Below, piece by piece: positions 35,862 to 46,455 of a DNA stretch of 64,000 nucleotides. Positions within the stretch are counted from its first letter, which is position 1. Each line of letters starts with the position of its first letter. The position numbers and the translations under genes were made by a program. Source of the DNA: Cunninghamia lanceolata (taxonomy: Eukaryota > Streptophyta > Pinopsida > Cupressales > Cupressaceae); NCBI GenBank assembly GCA_027924645.1, contig BSBN01000860.1, positions 8,308,001 through 8,372,000 on the forward strand. Direction: 5' to 3'. A model generated the notes under the pieces. The model ran no database searches. It was not told the DNA's origin and saw only the letters and a list, made by a program, of their open reading frames with translations.

Positions 35862-36842
35862 CACAATGTGATTATAGCAAACTAGACATAGGCTTCACTT
35901 ATAAACATGCAATCATGTAATGTTGTAAAATATCAAATAGAAAATCTCTATTGAATACACTCTTAGATCAATTTCTACCTATCGATGCCAAATTCTAGAT
36001 GAACTTCTTTCAGTATATAATATAACTTTGGAAGATAATATACTAAAGCTCATGCACGAGTAGATGTTGTTCCTCTCTCTAGCTTGGTGGATATGTTCAA
36101 ATTATGAATGATTTCTATAAATGTATCACATAATTTTCTAAAATCATTTAATTTCTTCTCTTTTTGTTACCTTAAAATTCTTATCATTTTCTCTTACAAT
36201 TGGGGTCCTTTCTTCTAGTAGATTGAAATTTTTCTCTACTACATTATTTTGGTGTCTATCAAAGTCTCTTAATACCAAATCTTAACCTCTCATATATAAA
36301 AGTAAATTATGATCTTGTGAATCCTTCATTTTACGATTTTTATATCTTATAACAATCATGTATAACTCCTTGTTTCATCATTATTTTCATATTTAATTAT
36401 AGACTACATCATTATTAAATTATAAAAAAATATTTAAAAAAAATAAATAAACAAACATTAAAAACACTTACATCCCATTAAATCAAATCACACATTATAA
36501 CAATCAAAATATAATTTTATCAATTTAAAAAAAAATCCCATAGATCTTGAGATAGTAGTCAACATGGCCCTCACATTATGGAGTGCTAACCAAATTATAA
36601 ATCTTCTTACTTGTATATATAATTTTTCATACCCTAAATTGACTATAACTATGTGAAACTACCTTTAGTAATTGTTTACATTTTTAAATTTATTTTAATA
36701 CTAAAATTCATCCTTAGAAACCTTACAACTCATAAGCAAAACCCATACCATTGTTCCTTACAACTCCTAAGCAAAACCCATACCGTTGTTCCTTTAATAG
36801 GAAGCAATAAAGGTGTGGAATTATCACTCGCAATCATCCCCT
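35862..36842. repeat. copy 2 of the 3'-flank duplication, adjoining the kinase gene
   Basis: Aligns with 31795-31846 plus 34052-34950. It contains the likely 3' UTR and polyadenylation region of the minus-strand kinase; the line TATTGCTTCC (complement of GGAAGCAATA) is about 40 bp past the stop codon. No independent gene. Confidence 0.75.
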
Positions 36843-38777
36843 TCATAAAAGAATTACCGGGAGGGAAAGATTTTTGGGATGTGGTGGCATCGATACTTCC
36901 ATGGACCCTTCTATCATTCGTACCACTTCTTCCATCGAAGGCCTGGAGACACTGTTCCATTGAATGCACCAAAATGCCACCTTCGCCAGCAGTTCAACTT
37001 GTTGAAGATCAACCTCACTTCCAAGCCTAGGATCTGATATGCTCTCAATATTTCCTTGCAGTGTCTCCTTGAAGGACCAGCGAGGATAATACTGCTTACT
37101 GGGGCTGGCAGTCGGAACCAAGTTCTTTCTTCCACCAATCAGCTCCAACAACATTTGGCCATAGCTATACACATCTGCTTTTACAGTGATGGGCACATCA
37201 CCCATCCACTCCAGTGCGAGATAGCCCCTGGTTCCTCTTGCAACTGTGAGAGTGCAACTTTGTTCCCTGGACATGAGCTTTGCCAGTCCAAAGTCTGATA
37301 TTTTAGGAACCAACGGAGTGTCCAGAAGGACATTCTGGGGCTTCAAATCACAGTGCACAATACGCGATCGACAATGGTCGTGACAGTAGTTCATTCCTCT
37401 CGCTATGCCAAGAGCAATGTTGAATCGCACAGGCCATGGAAGGACAGATGTAGTGCCGAAGAGGTGCTTGTCTAGAGACCCATTCTCCATGTACTCATAC
37501 ACTAACAGTCTACGATGTTTTAACTCGTTGCAGAAGCCAATGAGGCGTACCAGGTTTACATGGTGAATAGAGCCAATGGTCATCACCTCTGCTTCAAATT
37601 CCTTTTCGCCCTTTTTTGACCTGTCCAGCATCTTCACAGCCACAAGAGTATTGTTTCTGAGCTTTCCTTTATAAACATAACCAGAAGCTCCTCCACCGAG
37701 CTTGTCCGAGAAGTTTCTAGTTGCTATTTTCAGAGACCTGTAGCCGAATCTTATAGGAGCAGCAAATTCAGAGGAGGGCGACGATATTGCATTCCTTCTT
37801 TTCTGAAATATCTTCCACATGCAGTAAGACGACACAACACCCAATATAAAAATTCCTACAGACAAAAGGATCACAAAAGTTTTAACCCATTCGGATTTTC
37901 TTCTGGGCTTTATATCTGGCTCTGGAGAGGGTGAATCCACGAAGTCTTGGAGATAGAGAGTAAAGGTGAAATCCAAAGAAGAGAACCAAGTGCTCCCATT
38001 CCAAACGTACATATCAAGACCCCAAAAGTTTTGCACATGCACCATACTCATAACAGATGTATTCCCATGATAAAGGGAGTTGAAGGATGCAACGGTCTGA
38101 GGCTGAGGACCACCAAGAACAAAATTGAACCTCCCGCTCTGATCAAGTTGAGCGTACATGCATCCCTCACACACAGATGTTTTGACGGCAAAGCCAACAT
38201 TTCGCCAACGAGGGCTACCCAGAGTAATGCCGTTATTTGCATCTAATCTAAGAAAAGAGTCGTTGAACAGAAAATAGTCTGTCCAAGGCCCGTGGGGAAA
38301 GAGTACTTGCCCTACTTTCATCTTTTGTCCTGGAAGAAGAGTATCTGTAGGGTAATTAAACGACTCCCAAAGGCGATCTCCATTCCTGCCAAGCACAATT
38401 AAGTTGCCTTCGTTTGTGAGGCGAGCCATATGTGCATCTGTTCCATCGGCACCGCTGGCCCAGTTGGTTCCATGGAGGACCAACCCTCTTCGACGACTGA
38501 GCATCAGCTTACAAGATCGTTGGTGGCATGGGGTACTGTACACACCCCACGTTATGATGGCGTTGTCCTGAGAAGCGGAAGCAAACGATGTGACCAAATA
38601 ATAACTATCAGGCACCACACTTTCATCATGCCAAAACCCCACTTTAAACATGCTATTATCAGATACCAGAGTTTCATTGATGCCCAGTTCATTGCCAAGA
38701 TTTAACCAGTCACCTGCCTCTGCCACTACAAGCAAATATAAAAGTGCATGGATAAGAATGCGAACAATTTCCATCAT
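36843..38777 (-). CDS. G-type lectin receptor-like serine/threonine kinase, intronless, complete
   Basis: 644 residues without introns. Residues 1-21 are a signal peptide. The B-lectin domain covers about 22-160, with NEGNLIVLGRNGDRLWESF and NYPTDTLLPGQ. The transmembrane segment is about 300-320 (VILLSVGIFILGVVSSYCM). The kinase domain is about 356-625: Gly loop GGGASGYVYKG (361-371), Lys382 in VAVKML, Glu397, HCD at 475-477 (a non-RD kinase: Cys replaces Arg), Asn482, and DFG at 495-497. The APE motif reads ALE (521-523) where family members have GYLAPEW. It lacks the SLG and PAN domains of typical S-locus kinases, so it is closest to SD2-type/LRK receptors with a non-RD kinase. Such receptors sit in the plasma membrane and sense extracellular ligands, often in defence. 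The double start (MM) is ambiguous by one codon. The ALE change may weaken substrate-lobe stability; expression is unknown. Confidence 0.93.
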   Translation of the reverse strand: MMEIVRILIHALLYLLVVAEAGDWLNLGNELGINETLVSDNSMFKVGFWHDESVVPDSYYLVTSFASASQDNAIITWGVYSTPCHQRSCKLMLSRRRGLVLHGTNWASGADGTDAHMARLTNEGNLIVLGRNGDRLWESFNYPTDTLLPGQKMKVGQVLFPHGPWTDYFLFNDSFLRLDANNGITLGSPRWRNVGFAVKTSVCEGCMYAQLDQSGRFNFVLGGPQPQTVASFNSLYHGNTSVMSMVHVQNFWGLDMYVWNGSTWFSSLDFTFTLYLQDFVDSPSPEPDIKPRRKSEWVKTFVILLSVGIFILGVVSSYCMWKIFQKRRNAISSPSSEFAAPIRFGYRSLKIATRNFSDKLGGGASGYVYKGKLRNNTLVAVKMLDRSKKGEKEFEAEVMTIGSIHHVNLVRLIGFCNELKHRRLLVYEYMENGSLDKHLFGTTSVLPWPVRFNIALGIARGMNYCHDHCRSRIVHCDLKPQNVLLDTPLVPKISDFGLAKLMSREQSCTLTVARGTRGYLALEWMGDVPITVKADVYSYGQMLLELIGGRKNLVPTASPSKQYYPRWSFKETLQGNIESISDPRLGSEVDLQQVELLAKVAFWCIQWNSVSRPSMEEVVRMIEGSMEVSMPPHPKNLSLPVILL

Positions 38778-39060
38778 TGATTCACTAATTTAGGCTTGCA
38801 TGCTCCTCACAATAGTCTGTTAATTGTGAACTTGGTATATGATGAATAATTCACCGCATTGGTTACATCGAACAGCACGGCAGAAACAAATTGATTTGTC
38901 TTGTTTCTATCGGAGAAACAGGGCTTTGATTATATTGCAGCAATGGATGTAATCGATGATCGAGGAGCTGCGGACATCTCTATGCTTCCATCATCAATGG
39001 ATATAGTCCATCGGTTTTGTTTACAATGTAGAGTTCCAATTATCGTTATGCAGAATCAGG
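38778..39060 (-). promoter_or_regulatory. 5' flank / promoter of the lectin receptor kinase
   Basis: Upstream on the minus strand. A CCAAT box (complement at 38859-38864) sits about 85 bp before the start codon. No clear TATA is seen. The whole stretch is repeated at 40083-40425 with high identity, including the start codon region. Confidence 0.5.
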
Positions 39061-39288
39061 TTGGAATGTTATGATATGTATAGAATCTTGTAAGAAACTT
39101 CCATTTTTAAACATTATTATTATTATTTTTCAATGGAAGATATTGTACAGAGTATATTGTGTAGAGGTGGAGTACATAGTTGATTCAATTGTTTAGAAAT
39201 TTGAGGTTCATATTGTATGTACACAATCATCACCTTTTTTTTTAGGGAGACATATGCACTGACTTGCATGCGAGTATATCCTTGCTAG

Positions 39289-39642
39289 TTAAATTCTAAG
39301 GAGATATGTAGATCCACTAAACATCACACCAGTGAGAGCACAATAAATGTGAAATTCGGACAAGCAATGTCTCCAATGCCAATTGGTGCTCAAAACCAAT
39401 GCTATTTTCAATGGGAGTTGGGGAGAAACTACCATGAGAAATTGAAATGATCGACACAATGTTTGGATCATATAGATCCCAAGGTAGTTCCACATAATGT
39501 TTGAACTTGACAACAATAAAGATTGAAAGCTTTGGTAGTTTTCTATCTCTTTTGTATGTAATAGCAACAACTTTAACTGGTGCTCTATTGATAAGACTTG
39601 CAACAACACATAAGTTTGAAGTGAGAATAACTTATTGGCCAA
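39289..39642 (-). pseudogene. PIF1/Helitron-type helicase C-terminal remnant, copy A
   Basis: The minus strand reads VILTSNLCVV, INRAPVKVVAITYKRDRKLP, LSIFIVVKFKHYVELPWD, then QLPLKIALVLS and, after a frame change, IGIGDIACPNFTFIVLSLV. This order resembles the C-terminal helicase region of plant PIF1-like and Helitron helicases (VMLTSNLW.D.GL.NGA...; then PPSLP.FVVVEF..Y..PPWD; then QLPL.LAWA). The block expected to contain (T/N)(I)(H/N)KSQG is missing. Stops and frameshifts show it is not functional. A domain search would settle the family. Confidence 0.65.
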
Positions 39643-40082
39643 TACACAAGAACGGCTCTACTTAAACATCATCCACTTCAATGGTCAAACAGTCAATAGT
39701 AATTTTACACCTCATCCACAACAAAAAGTGGTAAATATTTGTCCTATTTTTATTGGCCAAAATTAACTTTTGACTGTTGAAGTGGATGCTGTTTAAAAAC
39801 AGCTCACAAGAACACTATGTGAGGTAGTTGCACTTACTCACGATTTGAAGAAGATCTCCCTCTCATTTACAATGGGAATAGTCCAAATGAGTCTGGTTAT
39901 GTGGGAGCTCTTGAGAATCAATGTAATTTATTGTTTGATTTACAATTCAAACTTTTTACTATTCTCTCATACCTGCCTAAATTATTTGGCCTTCAAATCG
40001 ATGTATATAAAGAGACGTTGAAAAGATAGAGATAGAAATAAAGCATCTTTCTAACTCTAGAAAGATATCAATAGTGGAGTCA

Positions 40083-40425
40083 CGAACAATTTCCATCATT
40101 CATTCACTAATTTAGGCTTTCATGCTCCTCTAGTTGAGTCTGTTAATTTTGAACTTGGTATATAATGAATAATTCACCGCACTGATTACATTGAACAACA
40201 CGGCAGAAACAAATTGATTTGTCTTGTTTCTATCGGAGAAACAGGGTTTTGATTATGTAATCGATGATCGAGGAGCTGCAGACATTTCTATGCTCCCATC
40301 ATCAATGGCTATAGTCCACCGGTTTTGTTTACAATGCAGAGTTCCAATTATCGTTCCGCAGAATCATGTTCGAATGTTATGATATGTATAGAATCTTATA
40401 AGAAACTTCCATTTTTAAACTTAAA
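40083..40425 (-). pseudogene. relict kinase start and promoter (unit B)
   Basis: On the minus strand, 40100-40083 reads ATGATGGAAATTGTTCG, the first codons of the intact kinase (MMEIV plus two bases). It then passes directly into GTGACTCCAC, the helicase-side sequence. Upstream, 340 bp match the intact gene's 5' flank. This is the left-over 5' end of a duplicated receptor copy with no body attached. Confidence 0.8.
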
Positions 40426-40699
40426 AATGGTTGTATAATTAGTAACATTAAAAGATACTTATAATGAGCTTAATTCTTAGGTAACTGGAAAATTATATAT
40501 AAATGTAAATATTATTTTTTTAATAGAAGTTATTATACGCAGTCTATTATGAGGAGGTACATAGTTAGTTGAATTGTCTAGTAATTTGAAGTTGATATTG
40601 TGTGCATATGATCATTGGCCTTCTTCTTGAGAGAGACATGCACTAACTTGCATGCAAGCATATCGCTAGTAGTTGAAGCCTGCGAAGATATGTAAATTT

Positions 40700-41011
40700 G
40701 CTAAAAACTGCAACCGTGAAATCACAATAAATGTGCAATCTAGAAGATCAATGTCTCCAATGCCAATTGATGATCAAATCTGATGTTATTTTCAATGGGA
40801 GTTGGAGGCAACTACCATGAGAAAGTGAAATGATTAACACAAGGTGTGGGTCATGCAAATCCCAAGGTGGTTTCATATAATTTTTGAACTTGAAAACAAC
40901 AAAGATTGGAAGACTTGGTAGTTTGCTATCACTTTTGTATGCAATAGCAACAACTTTCATTGGTGCTCTATTGATAAGACCTACAACAACCCATAAATTT
41001 GAAGTGAACAT
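40700..41011 (-). pseudogene. PIF1/Helitron-type helicase C-terminal remnant, copy B
   Basis: Best preserved of the three: SNLWVVVGLINRAPMKVVAI, AYKSDSKLPSLPIFVVFKF, KNYMKPPWDLHDPHLV, then QLPLKIT. The same block is missing after QLPLKI as in copy A, so the defect predates the duplication. An 87-codon frame at 40748-41011 remains open, but without helicase motifs I to IV it would have no activity. Confidence 0.7.
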
Positions 41012-41344
41012 AGCATAGTAGCCAATTCACAAGAGCACTGTGTGAGGTAGTTATGTGTACTCAATAGTTGAAGAGGATCTCCTCCCATTTACAATGGGAA
41101 TGGTCCAAATGAATCTAGTTATGTGGGAGCTCTTGAGAATCAACAATTTATTATGTTATTTGCAATTCAAAGTCTACTAAAACATGTGTCAATTTTTACT
41201 CATTCTCTCACACTTGCAAAGATGTATTTGACTAGATTATTTTTCCTTCAAATCAATGTATATAAGAGAGGACGAAAAAGATATAGAAATAGAGCATCTT
41301 TCTAACTTTTTAATGATGATATCAATAGTGGAGTCATGAACAAG

Positions 41345-41570
41345 TTATAAAATCCTAAATCAAGACCATCAAATTAGGCTTGGTGAATTTATTGTACACT
41401 TTAACACCCTTACAATAATCAGGAAAATGGATTCTTATAGGTGTTACAAATGGTAGAAAAATATGGCATAAAGACTCTACTAGATTCTTGACAGGAGGAA
41501 GATATCAACAAGTCAATTTTACAAGTTTCTTACCATTAAGAAGATTACTAAAAGCTTTGGCATAAATAAT
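41345..41570. repeat. repeat downstream of helicase copy B, left of the 2.8-kb LTR element
   Basis: 41345-41570 plus 44371-44720 (once the LTR element is removed) aligns with 45470-46030. Minus-strand coding traces are too degraded to name, but the stretch belongs to the same helicase-linked tandem array. Confidence 0.7.
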
Positions 41571-41920
41571 TGTAGAAACTAGGAACATTGAGTGAATGGG
41601 AGTACAGATCCGAGCCACTCGAGATGAACACAAGCATGCTCAAGCTACAAGAAAACAAGTATTGCAAAATAATAGACACATAGAATGCAAAATAATAGGA
41701 TTATGAATTAGCTTACAAGATGTAGTGCATATAGGGCATAATCGACTAAGAATAGTCAAGCCAATAATAGGAAAAGCTCACTAAGAATAGTGGTGCTCCA
41801 AGAATAGGAAAAGCAACCACTTAACTTAGACAAAGCTAATCTAGGCATGCCAAGTATAGCTCAAGGATAAACATAGACTCCTAAATATGCACTCCTAAGT
41901 AAGCTTAATATACACCAACA
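41571..41920 (-). repeat. 3' LTR of the 2.8-kb element
   Basis: 350 bp, closely matching 44021-44370 (mostly point changes such as GAAACTAGG versus GAAACCAGG). Confidence 0.88.
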
Positions 41921-42092
41921 CCCCCCTTAAGCATAGCTTAGGTGGGCTTAATGAAGATGGGTCCTGGCAACTAGGCATGATCAGGTACCCATTTACAATG
42001 CAATGTAATGTAATCTCTCATAACATGGAGAAAGGAAGAAAACCCTATGGGAAAAAAACTTCCCTTCAAAAGAGAAAAGAAAATGAAAAGGA

Positions 42093-43212
42093 CTAGGAAG
42101 CCTCCTCGAAGATGATAACTCTGCACCAAGCCTGAAACCATGTATCTTTGACTGTGATGATGTAGATATGATCCCCCCATAGGAGAGTGAAAGAGACTAT
42201 GTAGCCCCCCACAATGAAGTAGCCCCTATGCCCAAAGAGAATGCTCGTGCATGAATGCTGAAAATGATCCATTTGTGGCAAATGACATTTTCTCCCCTTA
42301 GGAAGAAACAACTCCAATGGTGAATGCTGAAGTAACTCCAACTCAAAGAAGCAAGGTGAGGTGGTAAGTCTCATGATGTATCCTATCTTAGAATACTGCT
42401 CAAATGTCATCATGCTGATGTCGAAATGAGTCACAATCAAATCAGGAGGCTCGGGCCTAATTAAAACAAGTGACCTCTCAAAATCATGTGAAGACTAATG
42501 AAGAACATGATCCAAAATATTAATGTATGAAAGTGGAATGTCAATGCATTCCATGTGGCTACAAAGAAAATCCTATGCAATGTCCTATGAAGAATCACTC
42601 GAAGCCCTTAGTGAAGCCTCTCTGAACTCTATAGTAGTAGCAAGTGTATAAGTACTATCATCAAAGAAAAAGACAATATCCTCCAAGGTGTCATCAAGAT
42701 CCAAAATGTGGGACTCTTCAAACAAGCAAGAGATATCTAGTAGAAATGTGTCCCAACGAGGTGAATCCAAAAGACATAAATGACCCTGCTATAGAGAATC
42801 ACTAGAAGCTCTTGAAGAAGCAGCACTGGACTTTGAAGTAGAAATAGGTACTATAGGATATGGAATGCCCTCCAATGTAGATGGGGGTATCAATATATGT
42901 CAACCAAATAGACTGATCATTCCATGAGGATGTGTCCACACACAGAAGAGAAAAAAAAGTCCCAGTATCATCCACAAGAGCATGGTTATCCACAGAAACA
43001 TCACTTTCAAGATCTCCATACAACTGTCCGATGATGGTCCAAGTAGTGAAAGGGCACTCAATGTGCTCTATATGATGTAAAATACTGCAGAAATAGTAAG
43101 ACATATTAGTCCATAGACCATGTGTCTTTTTTGTTAAACCATTTATTCTTCTATTTATAGTCACTTGGCTTAGTAACGAGTCCAAGGAGATAGGGTAATT
43201 GATCCTATTCAA
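42093..43212 (-). pseudogene. unrecognised coding remnant in the 2.8-kb LTR element
   Basis: Three minus-strand open pieces (43212-42802, 42770-42585, 42440-42093) with similar codon texture suggest a former single protein of about 370 residues. The first piece has TTWTIIGQLYGDLE, faintly like the W..L...(Y/F) helix of copia gag proteins. The rest is acidic and Thr/Ser-rich (DLDDTLEDIVFFFDD). No zinc knuckle, protease or polymerase motif is visible. A gag-like role is the natural guess from its position, but it is not established. Confidence 0.4.
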
Positions 43213-44020
43213 GACAGTGATTCTTTATCCCTTTTTTCTAGGACAAATAGTTCTCTAAGGTTAGTTTGACAATAGAAGAGTGGAAATAAATACCAAAATC
43301 CATGATAAACCCCCCGAATTCAGAACTTTATATCAGTTCATTGATTACAAAATACTGTGTAATTCCCCAAATTGAAAATATGGAAGAAAGTGTAGAAGTG
43401 TACAAGACACAACACAAAGGCTACCCCCCTTGATTCAAAATTGGATTCCCCCTAAATTTGGCACTTTATCATGCAGTGCGTTAGGTCTAAGTAGGTTGAT
43501 TAAAATCGTACCCTAATACTTAGCCTTTTTACAAATTCACTTCAATTTTGGCACTCTAAAGTTGGTCTTTTATAAGAATTTGCTTAAATTTGGCACTAAC
43601 AACTTCTAAAAAGTACCTCCAAAATTAGAGGGTGGAGGCTAAAATTAGTTTAATCCAATAAAAAGCACCTCCACGAGAAAGAAAATCTCCTCCAAGATTT
43701 AGAAAAAAGTGTTTTAATTTAGAGAGGAAAAAAACTTCTAATTTTAAAATTGTTCCTCCAAATTTAAAAACAAAACACTTAAAAAAAAGCACCTTTCAGG
43801 AAGAAAAAAAACTTTGACTAGGTAAACTAAGCCCTTTCCACACCTTTTCTATGTGAGATTATGCCTCAGGTGGGATTATTGACCTTACTGAACACCTTCA
43901 ATCACTGCAAGGAGCAATAGAGGAGGGATTCTGCAACCTCCTTAAATTTTGTCCTTCAGCAACACTATCAAGATCTCATAGAATTTGAACAAACATCCAC
44001 ACAATCCTACTCTGATACCA

Positions 44021-44370
44021 TGTAGAAACCAGGAACATTGAGTGAATGGGAGAACCAATTCGAGCCACCCAAGATGAACACGAGCACACTTAATCTGCAA
44101 GAAAACAAGTATTGCAAAATAATAGACACATAGAATGCAAAATAATGGGAGTATGAATTAGATTACAATATGTAGTACACATAGGGCATATTCAACTAAG
44201 AATAGTCAAGATAATAATAGGAAAATCTTGCTAATAATAGTGGTGCTCCAAGAATAGGAAAAGCAACCACTTAACTTATACAAAGCTAATCTAGGCATGC
44301 CAAGTATAGCTCAAGGCTAAACATAGACTCCTAAATATGCACTCCTAAGCAAGCTTAATATACACCAACA
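44021..44370 (-). repeat. 5' LTR of the 2.8-kb element
   Basis: 350 bp, adjoining the PBS at its left edge on the plus strand (CTCTGATACCA then TGTAGAAACC). Confidence 0.88.
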
Positions 44371-44739
44371 ATAATGTCATATAAACCTTCACTTTCTTAT
44401 CATTATTATGCATTGTAAATTATATATCCTATGAATTATATTGTACTATAAAACTCAAATTAATAGTGGAACAATGCAATCTCCAAACAAAATCATGATT
44501 TATATTCCTAAAATACAAACTCCCAAGCCCTAGAGCACCTTGCAACATCCCAGACAATAAAATTGTCATTTGGTCTAGGTTAATGCACTTATTTTGGCAT
44601 TGTAGATTGATCTAAGACACTAGACTCTACAATAGTACTCCATCATATTGCATTCTCTAGTAACATTGAGTGTAAAGATAGATATATTCTTGCAAATCAA
44701 TTTAAGACACATTTGACAAAAAAATGTCACCCTTCCTCC

Positions 44740-45545
44740 TAAGGGAGACATATGCACCAACTTTCATGCAATCATATTGCTTATGGTTGAAGCCCCAGGA
44801 GATACATAGATCCAATAAACACCACACCTATGAGATTGCAATGAATGTGAAACCCTAACAATCAATGTCTTCTGATGTCAATTGATACTCAAAGACAATG
44901 ATATTTTTAGTGGGGAGTTGTTGGTGACTACCATGAGAAACCATAATGATCAGCACAAGATGTGAGTCATGAAGATCCGAAGATGGGTCTACATAACATT
45001 CAAACTTGATGATAGTAAAGATTGGAAGATTTGGTCGTTTCTTATTGCTTTTGTAGAAAATTTTTTAAAAAATATGTGGTGCTCTATTGACAAAACCTAT
45101 AGTAACCCATAAGTTTGAAGTGAGTATAACTTGGTGGCCAATGCATAAGAGAATCATGTAAAGTTATTACTCATACTCAAGTTTTGAAGAGGATCTCCAC
45201 CACATTTACAATGGGAATAGTACAAATGAATTTGGTTGTGGTAGCTCTTGAGAGTCAATAATTTTATTCCCTGATTTGCAATTCAAAGTCTAGAACATGT
45301 GTTCATTTTTACTTATTCTTTATGCTAGCAATGAACCCAACTAGATTATTTAGCCTTCAGATTGATGCATATATAAGAGGGTAAAAAAATAGAGATAGGA
45401 ATATAGCATCTTTTTATCCTTTTAATGATGATATCAATATTGCAATCACAAACAAGCTTATAAAATCTTAAATTAAGACCATCAAATCAAGCTTGGTGAA
45501 TTTATTATACATCCCAATACCCTTACAATCATTTATATAAACAAG
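44740..45545 (-). pseudogene. PIF1/Helitron-type helicase C-terminal remnant, copy C
   Basis: Minus strand: VILTSNLWVTIGFVNRAPH, FYKSNKKRPNLPIFTIIKFE, CYVDPSSD, then PLKIS, with the same missing block as A and B. Plus-strand flanks (AGGGAGACATATGCACCAAC at 44753; AATGATGATATCAAT at 45423) match those of A and B. More degraded than B, with several stops. Confidence 0.6.
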
Positions 45546-46030
45546 AAAAATAGTCTCTTATAGATTTCATAGATGGTACACAAACTTGGCCTCAAGACTC
45601 CCTAAACTTTTGAAAGGAAGATGTCAATAAGTAAATTTTATAACTTTCTACCATTAGAAAGATTGCTCAAAGTTTTGGTAGAAATAATGTAATATAAACC
45701 TTCACTTTCTTATAATTATTATGCATTGTAAAATATATATCCTATGAGCTAGATTGTGCTATAAAACCCAAATTAACAGTGGAACAATTTGCAATCTCAA
45801 AACAAAATCATGAATTTCCCTTAAAATACAAACGTCCAATTCCCAAACCACCTTGCAACCTACCACATAGTAGTTTGGTCTTAGTTGATTTACTTATCTT
45901 GGCATTGTAGATCAATCTAGGACATAACACTCTACAATAGTACTCCATCATACTACACTCTCCAATAACATTAAATGTAAAGATAGATTTATTCTCACAA
46001 ATCAATTTGAGAGACATTTAATAGAAAAGT
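45546..46030. repeat. second copy of the repeat found at 41345-41570 plus 44371-44720
   Basis: Shares CATTGTAAA.TATATATCCTATGA, GGCATTGTAGAT.AATCTA and CTCTACAATAGTACTCCATC with 44400-44720. A 69-codon minus ORF at 45808-46017 lies in this stretch but has no assured identity; it may be an upstream part of the helicase reading. Confidence 0.7.
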
Positions 46031-46455
46031 TCTTGGCAATAATGCCTTAGACATATACCCTATTTACTTCTTTTCAACTCAAATGCACTGCACCTACAAA
46101 TTGCAATTCAAAACTAAAACAAAATAGGCACTTATGTAAACATTATATTTCTTTAAGAACATCTCTATTTTGATTCTTCAAAATTATCCCTGATATTTCT
46201 TTAGAATTATCCCTAATCTTTCTTTAAAGTTATCACCTCTAGGGTGGATTGACTAATGAATCACTATGATATTTTCTACATAGGGTATTGATTTAACAAC
46301 CCAACTAATTAGAAATAACAAAGACAAATTTTATAGTTTGAAATATTCAAAGACTATCAAGCTATTGTTTTGACTTTTATATTCAAAATCACCTCCCAGC
46401 TTGTAAATAATTTGCAAGCCAATAGAGTTTGAGTAGTTATACAAGGCATGTACTC
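46031..46455. other. AT-rich stretch, nothing recognised
   Basis: No ORF or clear repeat apart from the short doublet CCCT(G/A)AT(A/C)TTTCTTTA(G/A)AATTATC near 46188-46230. Confidence 0.5.

Larger units (their letters stand above)
38761..40082. repeat. tandem duplication unit A (1322 bp): kinase 5' end plus helicase remnant
   Basis: Unit A starts in codon 6 of the kinase and runs through its promoter and helicase remnant A to GTGGAGTCA at 40082. Unit B (40083-about 41340) starts with the same CGAACAATTTCCATCATT line. At its own end unit B reads GTGGAGTCATGAACAAG, so the shared GAACAA at the two break ends suggests a microhomology junction. The order and content of A and B agree throughout, with moderate divergence. 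Confidence 0.85.
41571..44370 (-). mobile_element. complete non-autonomous LTR retrotransposon, 2800 bp
   Basis: ATAAT flanks both sides (41566-41570 and 44371-44375). Two LTRs of 350 bp (41571-41920 and 44021-44370) begin TGTAGAAAC on the plus strand and end ACACCAACA. The PBS is at about 44008-44020 (minus TGGTATCAGAGTAGG) and the polypurine tract at 41921-41932 (minus TTAAGGGGGG). The 2.1-kb internal region has no protease, integrase or RT motif, so mobility depended on other elements. Its target is the helicase-linked repeat; the sister copy near 45690 is the unoccupied counterpart. Confidence 0.88.
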
